Assembly: GCF_024752355.1 (NCBI RefSeq) | Contig: NZ_JANTHZ010000002.1 | Span: 1-64,000 of the forward strand | Length of the DNA stretch: 64,000 nucleotides | Source of the DNA: Ancylobacter mangrovi | Lineage (GTDB): Bacteria; Pseudomonadota; Alphaproteobacteria; Rhizobiales; Xanthobacteraceae | Reading direction: 5' to 3' | In this document: positions 26,815 through 36,606 of the stretch, piece after piece | Position numbering within the stretch: position 1 is the stretch's first letter | Layout: each line of letters opens with the position of its first letter | The notes under the pieces: model-generated | What the model saw: the letters and a program-made list of their open reading frames with translations, nothing else | The model's database searches: none | Told to the model about the DNA's origin: nothing | Translations under genes and position numbers: made by a program

Positions 26815-26860
26815 CCCCGTGTCCGAAAAACCGGCAGCAGGCCATCCGAAATGCCGCAAA

Positions 26861-27206
26861 CCGTAAGCCGCCGTTGGCGATGATCGGCGAAATGCTGCTG
26901 CGGCAATGAACGTACCTCCCTGCCGCTCTTCGCTCGGCTCGCTCGGAGGCGCCCTTCGATAGGCGTTTTTAGCCATGTGACGAAACCTCATTCACGAGTC
27001 CGTCGACGACGCTGCTTTCCTTGCCTACCTCAGGGACGGTCAATTTCGCGGCCGGCGGAAAAGAGCCCGTCGGCGCAGCCTGTTGTGCCGTGGCCAGCCG
27101 GCGCCCCCCCGATATCCACCGACCGCACCCGAACAAGGCTTGTCGGCCGGCGCGGAGCGGGTAAACGATTGTCGATTGGAGACATGAGTGGCCCTTAAAG
27201 CACTTC
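26861..27206. other. Intergenic stretch without a recognisable gene
   Basis: About 350 bases between the IS right end and the GntR gene. Frames on both strands are open by chance but show no family features, and no ribosome site was seen. Confidence 0.5.
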
Positions 27207-27287
27207 ATGCAACGTGGTGATCGAGAATTGCCGGCAGGGCGCAGCGAAGATACCCGGAGAACCCGGCCATCGGCGAACAAGCCCACC

Positions 27288-27974
27288 ATGTCGCGGCGGG
27301 TGCCGTTCGCGCATCAGGTGGCGAACGATCTGCGCGACCGGATCATTCGCGGAGACTTGCCGCCGGGAGGTCGGATCGTGGAGCGCGCCCTGTGTGAGAT
27401 GCTCGCAGTCTCCCGCACGCCGCTGCGCGAGGCTCTGAAGCTGCTCGAGGTCGAAGGCCTGGTCGAATTGTCTCAGAACAAGGGCGCTCGGATCATGTCC
27501 TTCACGCCCGAGGAAGCCTCGAATCTGTTCGAGGTCATCGCGGGGCTCGAAAGTCTCGCCGCCGAGATCGCCGCGACACGTATCGAGGCTGCCGACCTCG
27601 ACCGGCTCGACGACATGCATGCGCGCATGCTGGTGCACTACCGGCTGCAGGAAAAGGATCCCTATTTCGAGCTCAACAGCACCATTCACGACACGATCGT
27701 CAGGCTCTCCGGCAATCCGATCCTCATCGCCACCCATTCCAACCTGATGCTGCGGGCACGGCGCGGGCGCTACATGGCGATCATCGACCCGCTGCGCTGG
27801 GAAGAATCGGTGAACGAGCATGAGGCCCTCATGGCCGCGCTGCACGCTCGCGACGCCGAGGCCGCGCGTCGGGTCTGGAAGCGCCATCTTCTGCGCACCG
27901 GAGAAACGGTCTGCGTGGTCCTGATGGAGGCCGGCGGTTCGCAGGTCGCCGCCGCGGACGACATGGCCACCTGA
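27288..27974 (+). CDS. GntR family regulator, FCD (FadR-like) subfamily
   Basis: 228 residues from the ATG at 27288 (MSRRVPFAHQVANDLRD); an in-frame ATG at 27207 would add 27 arginine-rich residues, and neither start has a clear ribosome site. Winged helix: LRDRIIRGDLPPGGRIVE...LAVSRTPLREALKLLE. The FCD ligand domain has HDTIVRLSGNP and a metal-type histidine pattern (EHEALMAAL, KRHLLRTGE). It precedes the amino-acid importer and hydantoinase genes and is the likely regulator of that operon. Confidence 0.87.
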   Translation: MSRRVPFAHQVANDLRDRIIRGDLPPGGRIVERALCEMLAVSRTPLREALKLLEVEGLVELSQNKGARIMSFTPEEASNLFEVIAGLESLAAEIAATRIEAADLDRLDDMHARMLVHYRLQEKDPYFELNSTIHDTIVRLSGNPILIATHSNLMLRARRGRYMAIIDPLRWEESVNEHEALMAALHARDAEAARRVWKRHLLRTGETVCVVLMEAGGSQVAAADDMAT

Positions 27975-28314
27975 CGCGCGACGGCCCCCCACCGACCTCC
28001 GGCATGCTGAAATAGTTGGCAGGGTTCGCGGCCCTTCTCACGGCCGGCCTTCGCCCGCCCGAACCGGGCATGCGCGGCCAACGCGGCGAAACCACACTCA
28101 AAATCTCCCGCCACGGACATCGGGAGACCTCGCCATCATCAGGCTAGAGCCGGGAAACGTGCCTCGAGAGCAGGCATCGCTGCACAATCATTTGGCGGGT
28201 TCTGACTGGCGATTTCAATTTAAGTTATTGTATAAACTTAGATAAATCAGATGGCATTCAATCTGATGCTCGCCCAGCCCGCCACCGAAAGCCTTGAGAC
28301 ATAGAGAGATTTTC
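27975..28314 (+). promoter_or_regulatory. Promoter region with 20-base inverted repeat
   Basis: The proximal half is AT-rich. TAAGTT at 28221-28226 and AACTTA at 28235-28240 form an inverted repeat with an 8-base centre, a typical GntR/FCD operator shape, about 75 bases before the binding-protein start. The distal 200 bases are ordinary GC-rich sequence with no gene. Confidence 0.55.
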
Positions 28315-29205
28315 ATGTCATTCCGCCTTTCCGCAGCTGGCGCTTCCCGACGCCGCTTGCTCCAGATTTCGGGTCTGTTCCTCGCCATTGCGACGGCCCT
28401 GCCCGTCGGTCTCGCCGCCGTTGCGAACCCGGCAAGCGCCGAGCCGCTTACTCTCGACGCCATCAAGAAAGCGGGCGTCGTGCGGGTGGGGGTCGAGGCC
28501 TCCTACCGGCCGTTCACCTTCCGCGACGACGCCGGCAAGATCGTCGGCTACGATCTCGATCTCGCCGAACAGATCTTCAAGCCGCTCGGCGTGAAGGTGG
28601 AATTCGTCGACACCGCCTGGGCCGGCGTCATTCCCGCGCTCTATGCCGGCAACTTCGATGTCATCATGACCTCGCTCACCTACACCAAGGAGCGCGTCGC
28701 CAAGGTCGGCTATTCCATTCCCTATACCGAGGCGACGCAGGAGATGCTGATCCGCGCCTCCGACGCCGACACCATCAAGAATCTCGACGGCATGGCCGGC
28801 AAGATTCTCGGCGTGAAGCTCGGCTCGGCCGGCGACACGATGAAGACCAAGCTCGAAGAGAAGCTCAAGGCCGATACCGGCAAGGGCTTCGCCGAGGTGA
28901 AGACCTATGACGATCATCCCTCGGCCTATCTCGCTTTGTCGCAGGGCTCGGTCGACGGCGTCATCAACTCGCTCGCCACGCTGACCCAGGTGGTGAAGGA
29001 CGCCCCGGGCAAATACGCGATCGTGCGCGATATCGGCCCGCGCAACTGGGCGGGCATCGGTACCCGCAAGGAAGACACGCAGCTGATCGACTTCCTGAAC
29101 GAGCGCATCGAGGCACTCAAGGCGAATGGCGAGATCTACAAGCTTCAGGAAAAGTGGTTCGGCACCAAGATGAAGCTTTCCGACAAGATCCCCGACTTCT
29201 CCTGA
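28315..29205 (+). CDS. Amino-acid-type ABC transporter substrate-binding protein
   Basis: 296-residue periplasmic protein of solute-binding family 3. The secretion signal ends near NPASA/EPL. Mature start [21 protein letters not shown] and [14 protein letters not shown] are the family signature. ATG at 28315 follows AGAGAG. First gene of an operon with permease 29287 and ATPase 29946, then three amide-hydrolase-type genes, so the ligand may be a hydantoin-, ureido- or N-carbamoyl-type compound rather than a plain amino acid (inference). Confidence 0.9.
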   Translation: MSFRLSAAGASRRRLLQISGLFLAIATALPVGLAAVANPASAEPLTLDAIKKAGVVRVGVEASYRPFTFRDDAGKIVGYDLDLAEQIFKPLGVKVEFVDTAWAGVIPALYAGNFDVIMTSLTYTKERVAKVGYSIPYTEATQEMLIRASDADTIKNLDGMAGKILGVKLGSAGDTMKTKLEEKLKADTGKGFAEVKTYDDHPSAYLALSQGSVDGVINSLATLTQVVKDAPGKYAIVRDIGPRNWAGIGTRKEDTQLIDFLNERIEALKANGEIYKLQEKWFGTKMKLSDKIPDFS

Positions 29206-29213
29206 ACGCCTGT

Positions 29214-29240
29214 GCGGGGCGGGTGAAGCGCCCGCCCCGC
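29214..29240 (+). terminator. Intercistronic GC hairpin after the binding-protein gene
   Basis: GCGGGGCGGG (29214-29223) and CCCGCCCCGC (29231-29240) form a perfect 10-base stem with a 7-base loop, 8 bases after the stop. There is no T tract, so it is more likely a partial terminator or mRNA-stabilising structure that raises binding-protein output over the permease. Confidence 0.7.
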
Positions 29241-29286
29241 CAGTTCGGCCGGGTCCCTCCGGCCCCTCGATCGCGGATACGAGGCA

Positions 29287-29940
29287 ATGACGATAGACTG
29301 GGCCATCGTCGAGATGGCCATTCCTCTTCTCGCCGTCGGCACGGTGATGACGCTGAAGATCGCGTCGGTCGCCGCGCTGCTCGGCCTCACGGGTGGCATT
29401 GCCCTCGGCCTCGTCTCGCTGGGCGGATGGGCCTGGATGCGCTGGCTGGTGCGCGGCTATGTCGACTTCATTCGCGGCACGCCGCTGCTGATCCAGATCT
29501 TCATCGTCTTCTTCGGGCTGCCCCTGATGGGCTTCCGGCTCGGCGAATTCTGGGCGGGCGTGATCGCGCTCTCGCTCAACAGCGCCGCCTATATCGCCGA
29601 GATCGTGCGCGGCTCGGTCGGCTCGGTCGAGAAGGGGCAGACGGAGGCGGCAAAATCGATCGGCATGACCCAGGGCAAGATCCTGCTCTACATCCTGCTG
29701 CCGCAGTCGATCCGGCCGATGCTCCCGGCGCTGACGAACGACATCATCACCCTCCTGAAGAACACCTCGCTGCTCTCGGTCATATCTGTCTACGAGCTGA
29801 CACGCTCCGGCCAGGCGATCGTCGCCTCGCATTTCGCGCCGCTCGAGATCTTCGCCCTCCTCGCCATCTATTACTACGCCATCATATCCGTGGTTTCGTG
29901 GATCTCGCGGGTGATCGAACGGCGCCTGCCGGCCTGGTGA
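29287..29940 (+). CDS. Amino-acid-type ABC transporter permease
   Basis: 217-residue inner-membrane permease of the His/Glu/Gln class. About five helices; the coupling loop reads [21 protein letters not shown]; the [19 protein letters not shown] segment is characteristic of HisM/GlnP-like proteins. Only one permease is encoded, so it would act as a homodimer. Confidence 0.9.
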   Translation: MTIDWAIVEMAIPLLAVGTVMTLKIASVAALLGLTGGIALGLVSLGGWAWMRWLVRGYVDFIRGTPLLIQIFIVFFGLPLMGFRLGEFWAGVIALSLNSAAYIAEIVRGSVGSVEKGQTEAAKSIGMTQGKILLYILLPQSIRPMLPALTNDIITLLKNTSLLSVISVYELTRSGQAIVASHFAPLEIFALLAIYYYAIISVVSWISRVIERRLPAW

Positions 29941-29945
29941 TCACG

Positions 29946-30761
<816 letters not shown>

Positions 30762-30765
30762 ACCC

Positions 30766-32127
30766 ATGTCCAACCCGTCTTCCGACCAGCTCTACGACCT
30801 GGTCATCACCGGCGCCACCGTGCTGACAGGGGCGCCGGCCGGCCACGTCATCGACGACGCCGTCATCGCGGTCTCGAACGGCCGCTTCGCCCGTATCGAG
30901 CCCGCCGGCGCTATCGGCGCTCCGCTTCGGGCGCGGCGTACGGTGCATCTGCCGGGCCGCGTGATCACGCCCGGCCTCGTCAATGTCCACACCCACGCCA
31001 ATCTCTCCATGGTGCGCGGCGTCGCCGAGGATCTCGGCTTCGCGCCGGCCTATACGCCCGGCATCCCCCAGGGCCACATGGTGACGCCCGAGGAAGCGTA
31101 TGCGATCGCCCGGCTCGGGGCGCTGGAGGCGCTGCTCTTCGGCTCGACGCTGATCAACGACACCTTCGTGCACGCGGACATCGTGACACCCGCCATGGCC
31201 GAAATCGGCCTGCGCGTATGGTCCTGCGGGCGCATCCACGATGTCGACTTCTCCGGCGTATCCGTGGGGCGCTGGGACTATGTCGACGCCATCGGCGAGA
31301 AGACGCTGCAGGACGCCATCGACCTTGCCGAGCGCTTCGAGGGCAAGAGCGGGGGACGCATCGGCGTCCAGCTCGCAGCCCACGCACCGGACACCTGTTC
31401 GACGCCGTTCCTGCGCCGTATCGCCCGGGCGGCGGAGGAGACCGGGCTTCGCGTCACCACTCATCTGTCCCAGAGCAAGGTCGAGCTCGCGCGCATTCGC
31501 GAGCGCGACGACAAGAGCCCGCCCGAACTACTCGACGAGATCGGCCTTCTGAACGAACGGCTGACGGCGGCGCACTGCATTCACGTCAGCGACAGCGACA
31601 TCGCCCGCATCGGCAAGGCCGGCATCCATGTCGCACACATCGCCAAGGGCAACGCCACCGGCGCCACCATCGCGCCGACCCACAAGCTGCGCGCGGCGGG
31701 GGCGAAGCTTGCCCTCGGCACCGACAACATGCACGCCGACATGGTCGAGGTGATGCGCTGGGCGCTCGCGGTCGGGCGCATCCAGCTCGGCGCGGTGACG
31801 CCGGACTGGCAACCCGCCACCGTGTTCGAGATGGCGACCATGGCCGGTGCGCGCGCCATGGGGCTGGAGGAGGAGATCGGCAGCATAGAGGTCGGCAAGC
31901 AGGCGGATTTCGTCGCCTTCGATTTCCGCCAGCCGCATCTGACGCCGGCGACCAACCCGCTCGGCAATCTCGTCCATGTCGCCCAGGGCCGCGACGTCGA
32001 GCTGGTGGCGGTCGGGGGCGAGGTCATGGTGGAGGGCGGCCGGCCGACCCGCGTCGACGCGGAAGCGATCCGCCGCGATGCCGCCGCCGCCATCGCGGCA
32101 CTGTGGAAGCGGGCGCGCGAGGGCTGA
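30766..32127 (+). CDS. Amidohydrolase-superfamily enzyme, ATZ/TRZ-like
   Basis: 453-residue TIM-barrel metallohydrolase. Metal and active-site positions: HTH (75-77), HAPDTCS (His206), HLSQS (His233), AAHC (His270) and LGTDN (Asp320). ATZ/TRZ-type deaminases normally have HxxE after the third histidine strand; here it is H-L-S-Q (Gln236), also in the paralogue at 49991-51340. The altered acid/base residue suggests different chemistry from simple deamination. 4 bases after the ATPase stop and 3 bases before the racemase-like gene, so it is co-transcribed with the importer. Confidence 0.88.
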   Translation: MSNPSSDQLYDLVITGATVLTGAPAGHVIDDAVIAVSNGRFARIEPAGAIGAPLRARRTVHLPGRVITPGLVNVHTHANLSMVRGVAEDLGFAPAYTPGIPQGHMVTPEEAYAIARLGALEALLFGSTLINDTFVHADIVTPAMAEIGLRVWSCGRIHDVDFSGVSVGRWDYVDAIGEKTLQDAIDLAERFEGKSGGRIGVQLAAHAPDTCSTPFLRRIARAAEETGLRVTTHLSQSKVELARIRERDDKSPPELLDEIGLLNERLTAAHCIHVSDSDIARIGKAGIHVAHIAKGNATGATIAPTHKLRAAGAKLALGTDNMHADMVEVMRWALAVGRIQLGAVTPDWQPATVFEMATMAGARAMGLEEEIGSIEVGKQADFVAFDFRQPHLTPATNPLGNLVHVAQGRDVELVAVGGEVMVEGGRPTRVDAEAIRRDAAAAIAALWKRAREG

Positions 32128-32130
32128 GCG

Positions 32131-32922
32131 ATGCGTATCCTCCTGATCAATCCCAATACGTCGGTCGCCATGACCGAGCGCATGGTGGCGAGCGCGCACG
32201 CGAACCTCGCCCCCGACGTCGAGCTCGTTCCCATCACGGCGGAAGAAGGCGTGCCCTATATCGCCAGCCGCGCCGAAGCGCAGGTCGCCGGCACCACCAC
32301 GCTGGAGCTGATCGCCCGGCACCAGCAGGGCATGGACGCGGTCGTCATCGCCGCCTTCGGCGATCCCGGCCTGATCCCCGCGCGCGAACTGTTCGACCTG
32401 CCTATCACCGCCATGGCGGAGGCGGCCATGTTCACCGCCTGCATGCTCGGACCGCGCTTTTCGATCATCACCTTCTCCCACGCCCTGACCGCCTGGTACG
32501 AGGACGCCGTCGCGCTCAGCGGCCTTCAGCCGCGCTGCGCCAGCGTCCGCGTGCCGCGCGCCACGTTCCGCTCCGTCCACGACGTGCAGGACGAACTCGA
32601 GGGTGATCTCGTCGCGCTCGCCTGCCGCACGGTGGAGGAAGACAAGGCCGATGTCGTCCTGCTGGCCGGCGCGCCGCTGACGGGCCTGGCCGCGCGGATC
32701 GCCGACCGCGTGCCGGTGCCGCTGGTCGACCCTCTGGACGCAGCGATCGGGCAGGCTACGCTGCTCGCACGGCTGCGCACCCGCCCGGCATCGGCCGGAC
32801 GCTTCGCGCGCCCGGGCCCCAAGCCGGCCGTTGGTCTCACGCCGGCGCTGGCGGCCTGGATCGAGCACCGGAGCGAGGCGGCGGACCGGTCGGTGCCGCC
32901 GGCACGGCAGGAGGCGAGCTGA
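32131..32922 (+). CDS. Asp/Glu/hydantoin racemase-family protein lacking both usual cysteines
   Basis: 263 residues. The opening ILLINPNTSVAMTERM is the family signature. Hydantoin racemases use two cysteines; here the first loop reads AAFGDPGL (74-81, Ala75 where relatives have Cys) and the second LLAGAPLTGLA (177-187, no Cys). The fold is clear but racemase activity by the two-base thiol mechanism is doubtful. Located between an amidohydrolase and a hydantoinase, as in hydantoin-utilisation operons. Confidence 0.85.
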   Translation: MRILLINPNTSVAMTERMVASAHANLAPDVELVPITAEEGVPYIASRAEAQVAGTTTLELIARHQQGMDAVVIAAFGDPGLIPARELFDLPITAMAEAAMFTACMLGPRFSIITFSHALTAWYEDAVALSGLQPRCASVRVPRATFRSVHDVQDELEGDLVALACRTVEEDKADVVLLAGAPLTGLAARIADRVPVPLVDPLDAAIGQATLLARLRTRPASAGRFARPGPKPAVGLTPALAAWIEHRSEAADRSVPPARQEAS

Positions 32923-32925
32923 GCC

Positions 32926-34323
32926 ATGTTCGACACCATCATCCGGGGTGGACGGATCTCGACCGCATCCGACACCTTCTTCTGCGATGTCGGCATCACG
33001 GACGGGCGCATCGCCGCACTCGGTGCGGATCTCGGCACCGCCGCCGAGATCATCGACGCCAGCGGCAAATGGGTGCTGCCGGGCGGCATCGACAGCCATG
33101 TCCACATCTCCCAGCCTTCCGGCGAGGGGATCGTGATGGCCGACGATTTCGAGAGCGCCACCCGTTCCGCGGTGATCGGCGGCAACACCACCGTCCTGCC
33201 CTTCTGCATGCAGGAGCGCGACGTGCCCCTGCGCGAGGCGGTGAACGCCTATCACGCCAGGGCGGACGGCGAATGCTACACGGACGTCTCCTTCCACCTC
33301 ATCATCTGCGACCCGACGCCCGCCGTCCTCGGCCAGGAGCTGCCCGCGCTGGTGCGCGACGGCTACACCTCCTTCAAGGTGTTCATGACCTATGACGGAC
33401 TGGCGCTCACGGATCGGCAGATGCTCGAGGTCATGGCCGTGGCGCGCGAGACCCGCGCGCTGGTCATGGTCCACGCCGAGAACTACGACATCATCCGCTA
33501 CCTGACCGACCAGCTCGAGGCGGGCGGACACACGGCTCCGCGCTTTCATGCCACCTCGCGTCCGGTCATTGCCGAGCGCGAGGCGACCTATCGCGCCATT
33601 TCGCTCGCCGAGCTTTCCGACGTACCGCTGATGGTGGTCCACGTCTCCAACCGCGAGGCAATGGACGAGATCCGCCGCGCCCGCCGGCGCGGTCTGAAGA
33701 TCTTCGGCGAGACCTGCCCGCAATATCTCGTCCTGACCGAGAACGACCTCGATGGCCTCAACATGGAGGGCGCCAAATACGTATGCTCGCCCCCGCCCCG
33801 CGACGCGGCGAGCCAGAAGGCATGCTGGGAAGGGATCGAGCAGGAAATCTTCTCGGTATTCTCGTCCGATCACTGTCCGTTCCGCTACGACGACCCTCAG
33901 GGCAAGCTCGCACCCAGGGGCCGCACCAGCTTCCGCTGGGTACCCAACGGGATACCGGGCGTCGGGGCGCGGCTGCCCATCCTGTTCTCGGAGGGAGTGA
34001 TGAAGGGGCGGATCGACATCAATCGCTTCGTCGCGCTCACCGCCACCAACCACGCCAAGACCTACGGCCTCTATCCACGCAAGGGCACGATCGCGGTGGG
34101 CGCGGATGCGGACATCGCCATCTGGGACCCCGACCGCCGGCAGAAGCTGACCCATGCGATGCTCGCCGATGGCTGCGACTACACCCCCTATGAAGGCATC
34201 GAGATCACCGGCTGGCCGGTGACGACGCTGGTACGCGGCAAGACGATGGTGCGCGATGGCGATCTGATCGGCCGGAAAGGCCACGGAACCCATCTGACGC
34301 GCGCCATCAGCGCCTACGCCTGA
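32926..34323 (+). CDS. hydA: Dihydropyrimidinase / D-hydantoinase
   Basis: 465-residue amidohydrolase that opens the ring amide of dihydropyrimidines or 5-substituted hydantoins to the N-carbamoyl acid. Bimetal site: DSHVH (His58, His60), carboxylated lysine in FKVFMTY (Lys151), HAEN (His183), HVSN (His239) and SSDHCPF (Asp315). Length and motifs match the dihydropyrimidinase group rather than allantoinase or dihydroorotase. Last gene of the 28315-34323 operon. No N-carbamoyl-amino-acid hydrolase follows; the amidase at 52606 is not of that family. Confidence 0.92.
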   Translation: MFDTIIRGGRISTASDTFFCDVGITDGRIAALGADLGTAAEIIDASGKWVLPGGIDSHVHISQPSGEGIVMADDFESATRSAVIGGNTTVLPFCMQERDVPLREAVNAYHARADGECYTDVSFHLIICDPTPAVLGQELPALVRDGYTSFKVFMTYDGLALTDRQMLEVMAVARETRALVMVHAENYDIIRYLTDQLEAGGHTAPRFHATSRPVIAEREATYRAISLAELSDVPLMVVHVSNREAMDEIRRARRRGLKIFGETCPQYLVLTENDLDGLNMEGAKYVCSPPPRDAASQKACWEGIEQEIFSVFSSDHCPFRYDDPQGKLAPRGRTSFRWVPNGIPGVGARLPILFSEGVMKGRIDINRFVALTATNHAKTYGLYPRKGTIAVGADADIAIWDPDRRQKLTHAMLADGCDYTPYEGIEITGWPVTTLVRGKTMVRDGDLIGRKGHGTHLTRAISAYA

Positions 34324-34491
34324 GCATCCCGAAGGCGTCACTTCAACCCGGCAGACGAGCGCCGGTCGTCGCGATGCGCCATGGCGGCACACCTCTCGAC
34401 GCCGGCAATCAGCAGGATATCGCCCGGCGAGCGTCCCTTGCCGCGCTCAGCGTGGCCGTGACCAACTCATCCCTGCCCGGCCTCCGCGCCA

Positions 34492-35082
34492 TCAGGCAGC
34501 CCATGGCCCGAGGCTTTCAGCCACCTCGGCGACACGCTGCGGGCCGCCGCGTCCCATCCAGACAGCCGCGGCACAGGCGGCGAAGAGCTTCTGCACGCGC
34601 ATATCGGTCTCGTCGTAGATGTAGCGGGCCTGCGAGGCCGTGTTGAACATGCCGATCACGTCGCCATTCCACATTACCGGCACATAGATCGAGCACCCCA
34701 CGCGCCCGGACTTGATGATCTGGCGAAAGATCTTGTCCTCATCGGTATTGCGCACCACGGCCGCCTGTTTGGTCTGCACCGCATGACCCGGCCGGCTGTC
34801 CGTCACCGAGATGCGCGCGCGGCCAAGCCCGAAATTATCGGCAAAGACGATCATGTGGTCGCGGCTCGGGGCAATGAAGAAGCAGGCCGAGACGATGAAC
34901 TGGGTTTCGCCCGGCTTCAGGGCGCCAGGCAGATTCACCGCATCGGGATCACCCAGCAGGCCGCGCGTGGCATTGGTGAAGTGGCGCACCCCCTCCTCGG
35001 GATCGGTCTCGCGCCACGCCGCCTCATTGGCATCGTGAAGCACATCGAGGGCGCGGGCGTGGAAATCGGCAGAACGTGTCAT
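34492..35082 (-). CDS. GAF-domain-only protein
   Basis: 196 residues, a single cytosolic GAF domain with no output domain, signal or membrane segment. Pattern: RNTDEDKIFRQIIKSGRVGC, SIYVPVMWNGDVIGMFN, then a terminal helix pair. The ATG at 35080-35082 follows AAGAGA; the longer frame would begin with a TTG. It is the last gene of the Dpp-type operon, 24 bases after an amidohydrolase. A second GAF-only protein sits after a related amidohydrolase at 49508. Possible roles are ligand sensing or an enzyme built on the GAF fold; not assignable. Confidence 0.8.
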   Translation of the reverse strand: MTRSADFHARALDVLHDANEAAWRETDPEEGVRHFTNATRGLLGDPDAVNLPGALKPGETQFIVSACFFIAPSRDHMIVFADNFGLGRARISVTDSRPGHAVQTKQAAVVRNTDEDKIFRQIIKSGRVGCSIYVPVMWNGDVIGMFNTASQARYIYDETDMRVQKLFAACAAAVWMGRGGPQRVAEVAESLGPWAA

Positions 35083-35106
35083 CGCAAATCTCTTAGGTGC
35101 CAATGT

Positions 35107-36606
35107 TCAGTGACTGAAGCGCGCGGGATAGGTGTCGGCCGCGATGTCCATGCACTGGCAGCGGCGGTAAATGCGCTCGTAATGGGGAGAAATGCGCTCC
35201 ACATCCGCTTCCGACGCGGCTAGCTGCGGCTGGATGCGTCGATGAGCTTCGCGGATTTCCTCGATGATGGCCGCCTCATCGATGCGCGTCAGCTTGCCGT
35301 CCTGCTCGATCACCTCGCCGTCGACCATCACGAGGTCGACCTCGGCTCGGCTCGCCGAATAGACGAGCTGGTTCAGCGCGTTGTTCAAAGGGGCGAATGG
35401 GATGCGGTCCAGCCGATAGCCGACGACGTCGGCGATACGCCCGGCCTCCACCGCGCCCAGCTCCTTTTCGCGGCCAAGCGCACGGGCGCCGCCCATCGTC
35501 GCGGCGTAGAACGCCTCCTCGGCGCCAACCCACTCGGTGTGATCGCCGCGCAGCTTCTGCAGAAGCGCGGTGAGATAAAGCGCGTTCTGCATGTCGGTGC
35601 CTTCGATCGAGCCGCAGCCATCCGTGCCCATGCTCACATTCACGCCGGCCTTGAGCAGCGCCCGCACCGGCGCGAGGCCGGAGCCGACCTTCAGATTGGA
35701 AGGGGGGTTGTGCTGAATGGAAACGCCGGTCCGGGCGAGGATCTCGATCTCGCGCGGATTCAGCCAGATGCCGTGAATGAACGCCGTCTTCGGCTTCATG
35801 AAGCCGATGCGATCGAGATATTCGATCATGGTCGACCCGTAGAACAGCTGGCCGGTGACCACCTGCATGCGCGTTTCCTGCACGTGGATCATCAGCGGCA
35901 GGTCGAACTCATCGGCCATTCGGCGCACGTCGAGCAGGAAGGCCTCGGTGCAGCGCTGCGGCGCCGACGGCGCGGCCATGTAGGCGACGCGGTTCGTCGA
36001 AGGATGCCGCTCGCGCGCCAGCCCCTTCACGAAGTCGAGCAGCTCGGCACCGCTATACATGCGGGTGCCGTCGAGCTCGGCCAGCAGTTCCTTGGGAAAC
36101 TCCTCGTCGACGAAGGGGACGGCGCGGAAGAAGGGTCGATCGAACAGGGTGATGCCGACATTGGCCCGGATGCCGATATCCTCATATGCCTGGAAGACCT
36201 GCTCCACATGGTCCGGGCGGATACGCGGGCTCTGGTTGGTGTCGTCGCATATGGTCGTCGTGCCGCTGCGCACCGCCTCGATCGCGCCGATCATGGTGCG
36301 CAGATAGATGTCGCGGGGCGTGAGCTCGATCGGCTTCAACGGGCGGACATAGTTCATCCAGAGCTCGAGCGGGAGATTGTCCTTCCGCCCCTTGTAAAAG
36401 CCCTCATGGCTGTGATGATGGCCATTGATGAGCCCCGCGGCGACGAGCAGGTCCCGCCCGTCGATCACCGTGCCGGCGGGCTCGCGCGCGCCGTGCGGGC
36501 GTATCTCGGAGATGACCCGGCCATCGATCTCGATGTCGACGGGCTCCGGCGCGGGCGTCGCATTCTCGCCCATCAGGGCATGGCAGTTGACGATGGTCGT
36601 CTTCAC
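35107..36606 (-). CDS. Amidohydrolase, AtzA/8-oxoguanine-deaminase-like
   Basis: 499-residue ATZ/TRZ-type metallohydrolase. NGHHHSH (His63, His65), HVQET (His241, Glu244), FIHGIWL (His278) and MGTDG (Asp329) make a complete deaminase/dechlorinase-type site including the catalytic glutamate. HNPPSNLKVGSG is shared with the paralogue at 48015. The GTG at 36604-36606 overlaps the ATPase stop. As part of the importer operon it should act on the imported molecule, probably hydrolysing a ring C-N bond. Confidence 0.88.
   Translation of the reverse strand: MKTTIVNCHALMGENATPAPEPVDIEIDGRVISEIRPHGAREPAGTVIDGRDLLVAAGLINGHHHSHEGFYKGRKDNLPLELWMNYVRPLKPIELTPRDIYLRTMIGAIEAVRSGTTTICDDTNQSPRIRPDHVEQVFQAYEDIGIRANVGITLFDRPFFRAVPFVDEEFPKELLAELDGTRMYSGAELLDFVKGLARERHPSTNRVAYMAAPSAPQRCTEAFLLDVRRMADEFDLPLMIHVQETRMQVVTGQLFYGSTMIEYLDRIGFMKPKTAFIHGIWLNPREIEILARTGVSIQHNPPSNLKVGSGLAPVRALLKAGVNVSMGTDGCGSIEGTDMQNALYLTALLQKLRGDHTEWVGAEEAFYAATMGGARALGREKELGAVEAGRIADVVGYRLDRIPFAPLNNALNQLVYSASRAEVDLVMVDGEVIEQDGKLTRIDEAAIIEEIREAHRRIQPQLAASEADVERISPHYERIYRRCQCMDIAADTYPARFSH

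Larger units (their letters stand above)
25619..26860 (+). mobile_element. IS3-family insertion sequence, damaged
   Basis: Two overlapping frames (OrfA-like, OrfB) in the usual IS3 order, followed by a putative right end CGTGTCCGAAAAACCGGC near 26819-26836. OrfB is complete but OrfA has an in-frame TAA and an atypical amino terminus, and I cannot find a matching left inverted repeat, so the left end looks truncated or recombined. The right boundary is approximate. Confidence 0.75.

Noticed and set aside
26806..27289. Minus-strand frames after the IS element
   Set aside because: No recognisable domain, and one overlaps the likely IS right end; probably chance.
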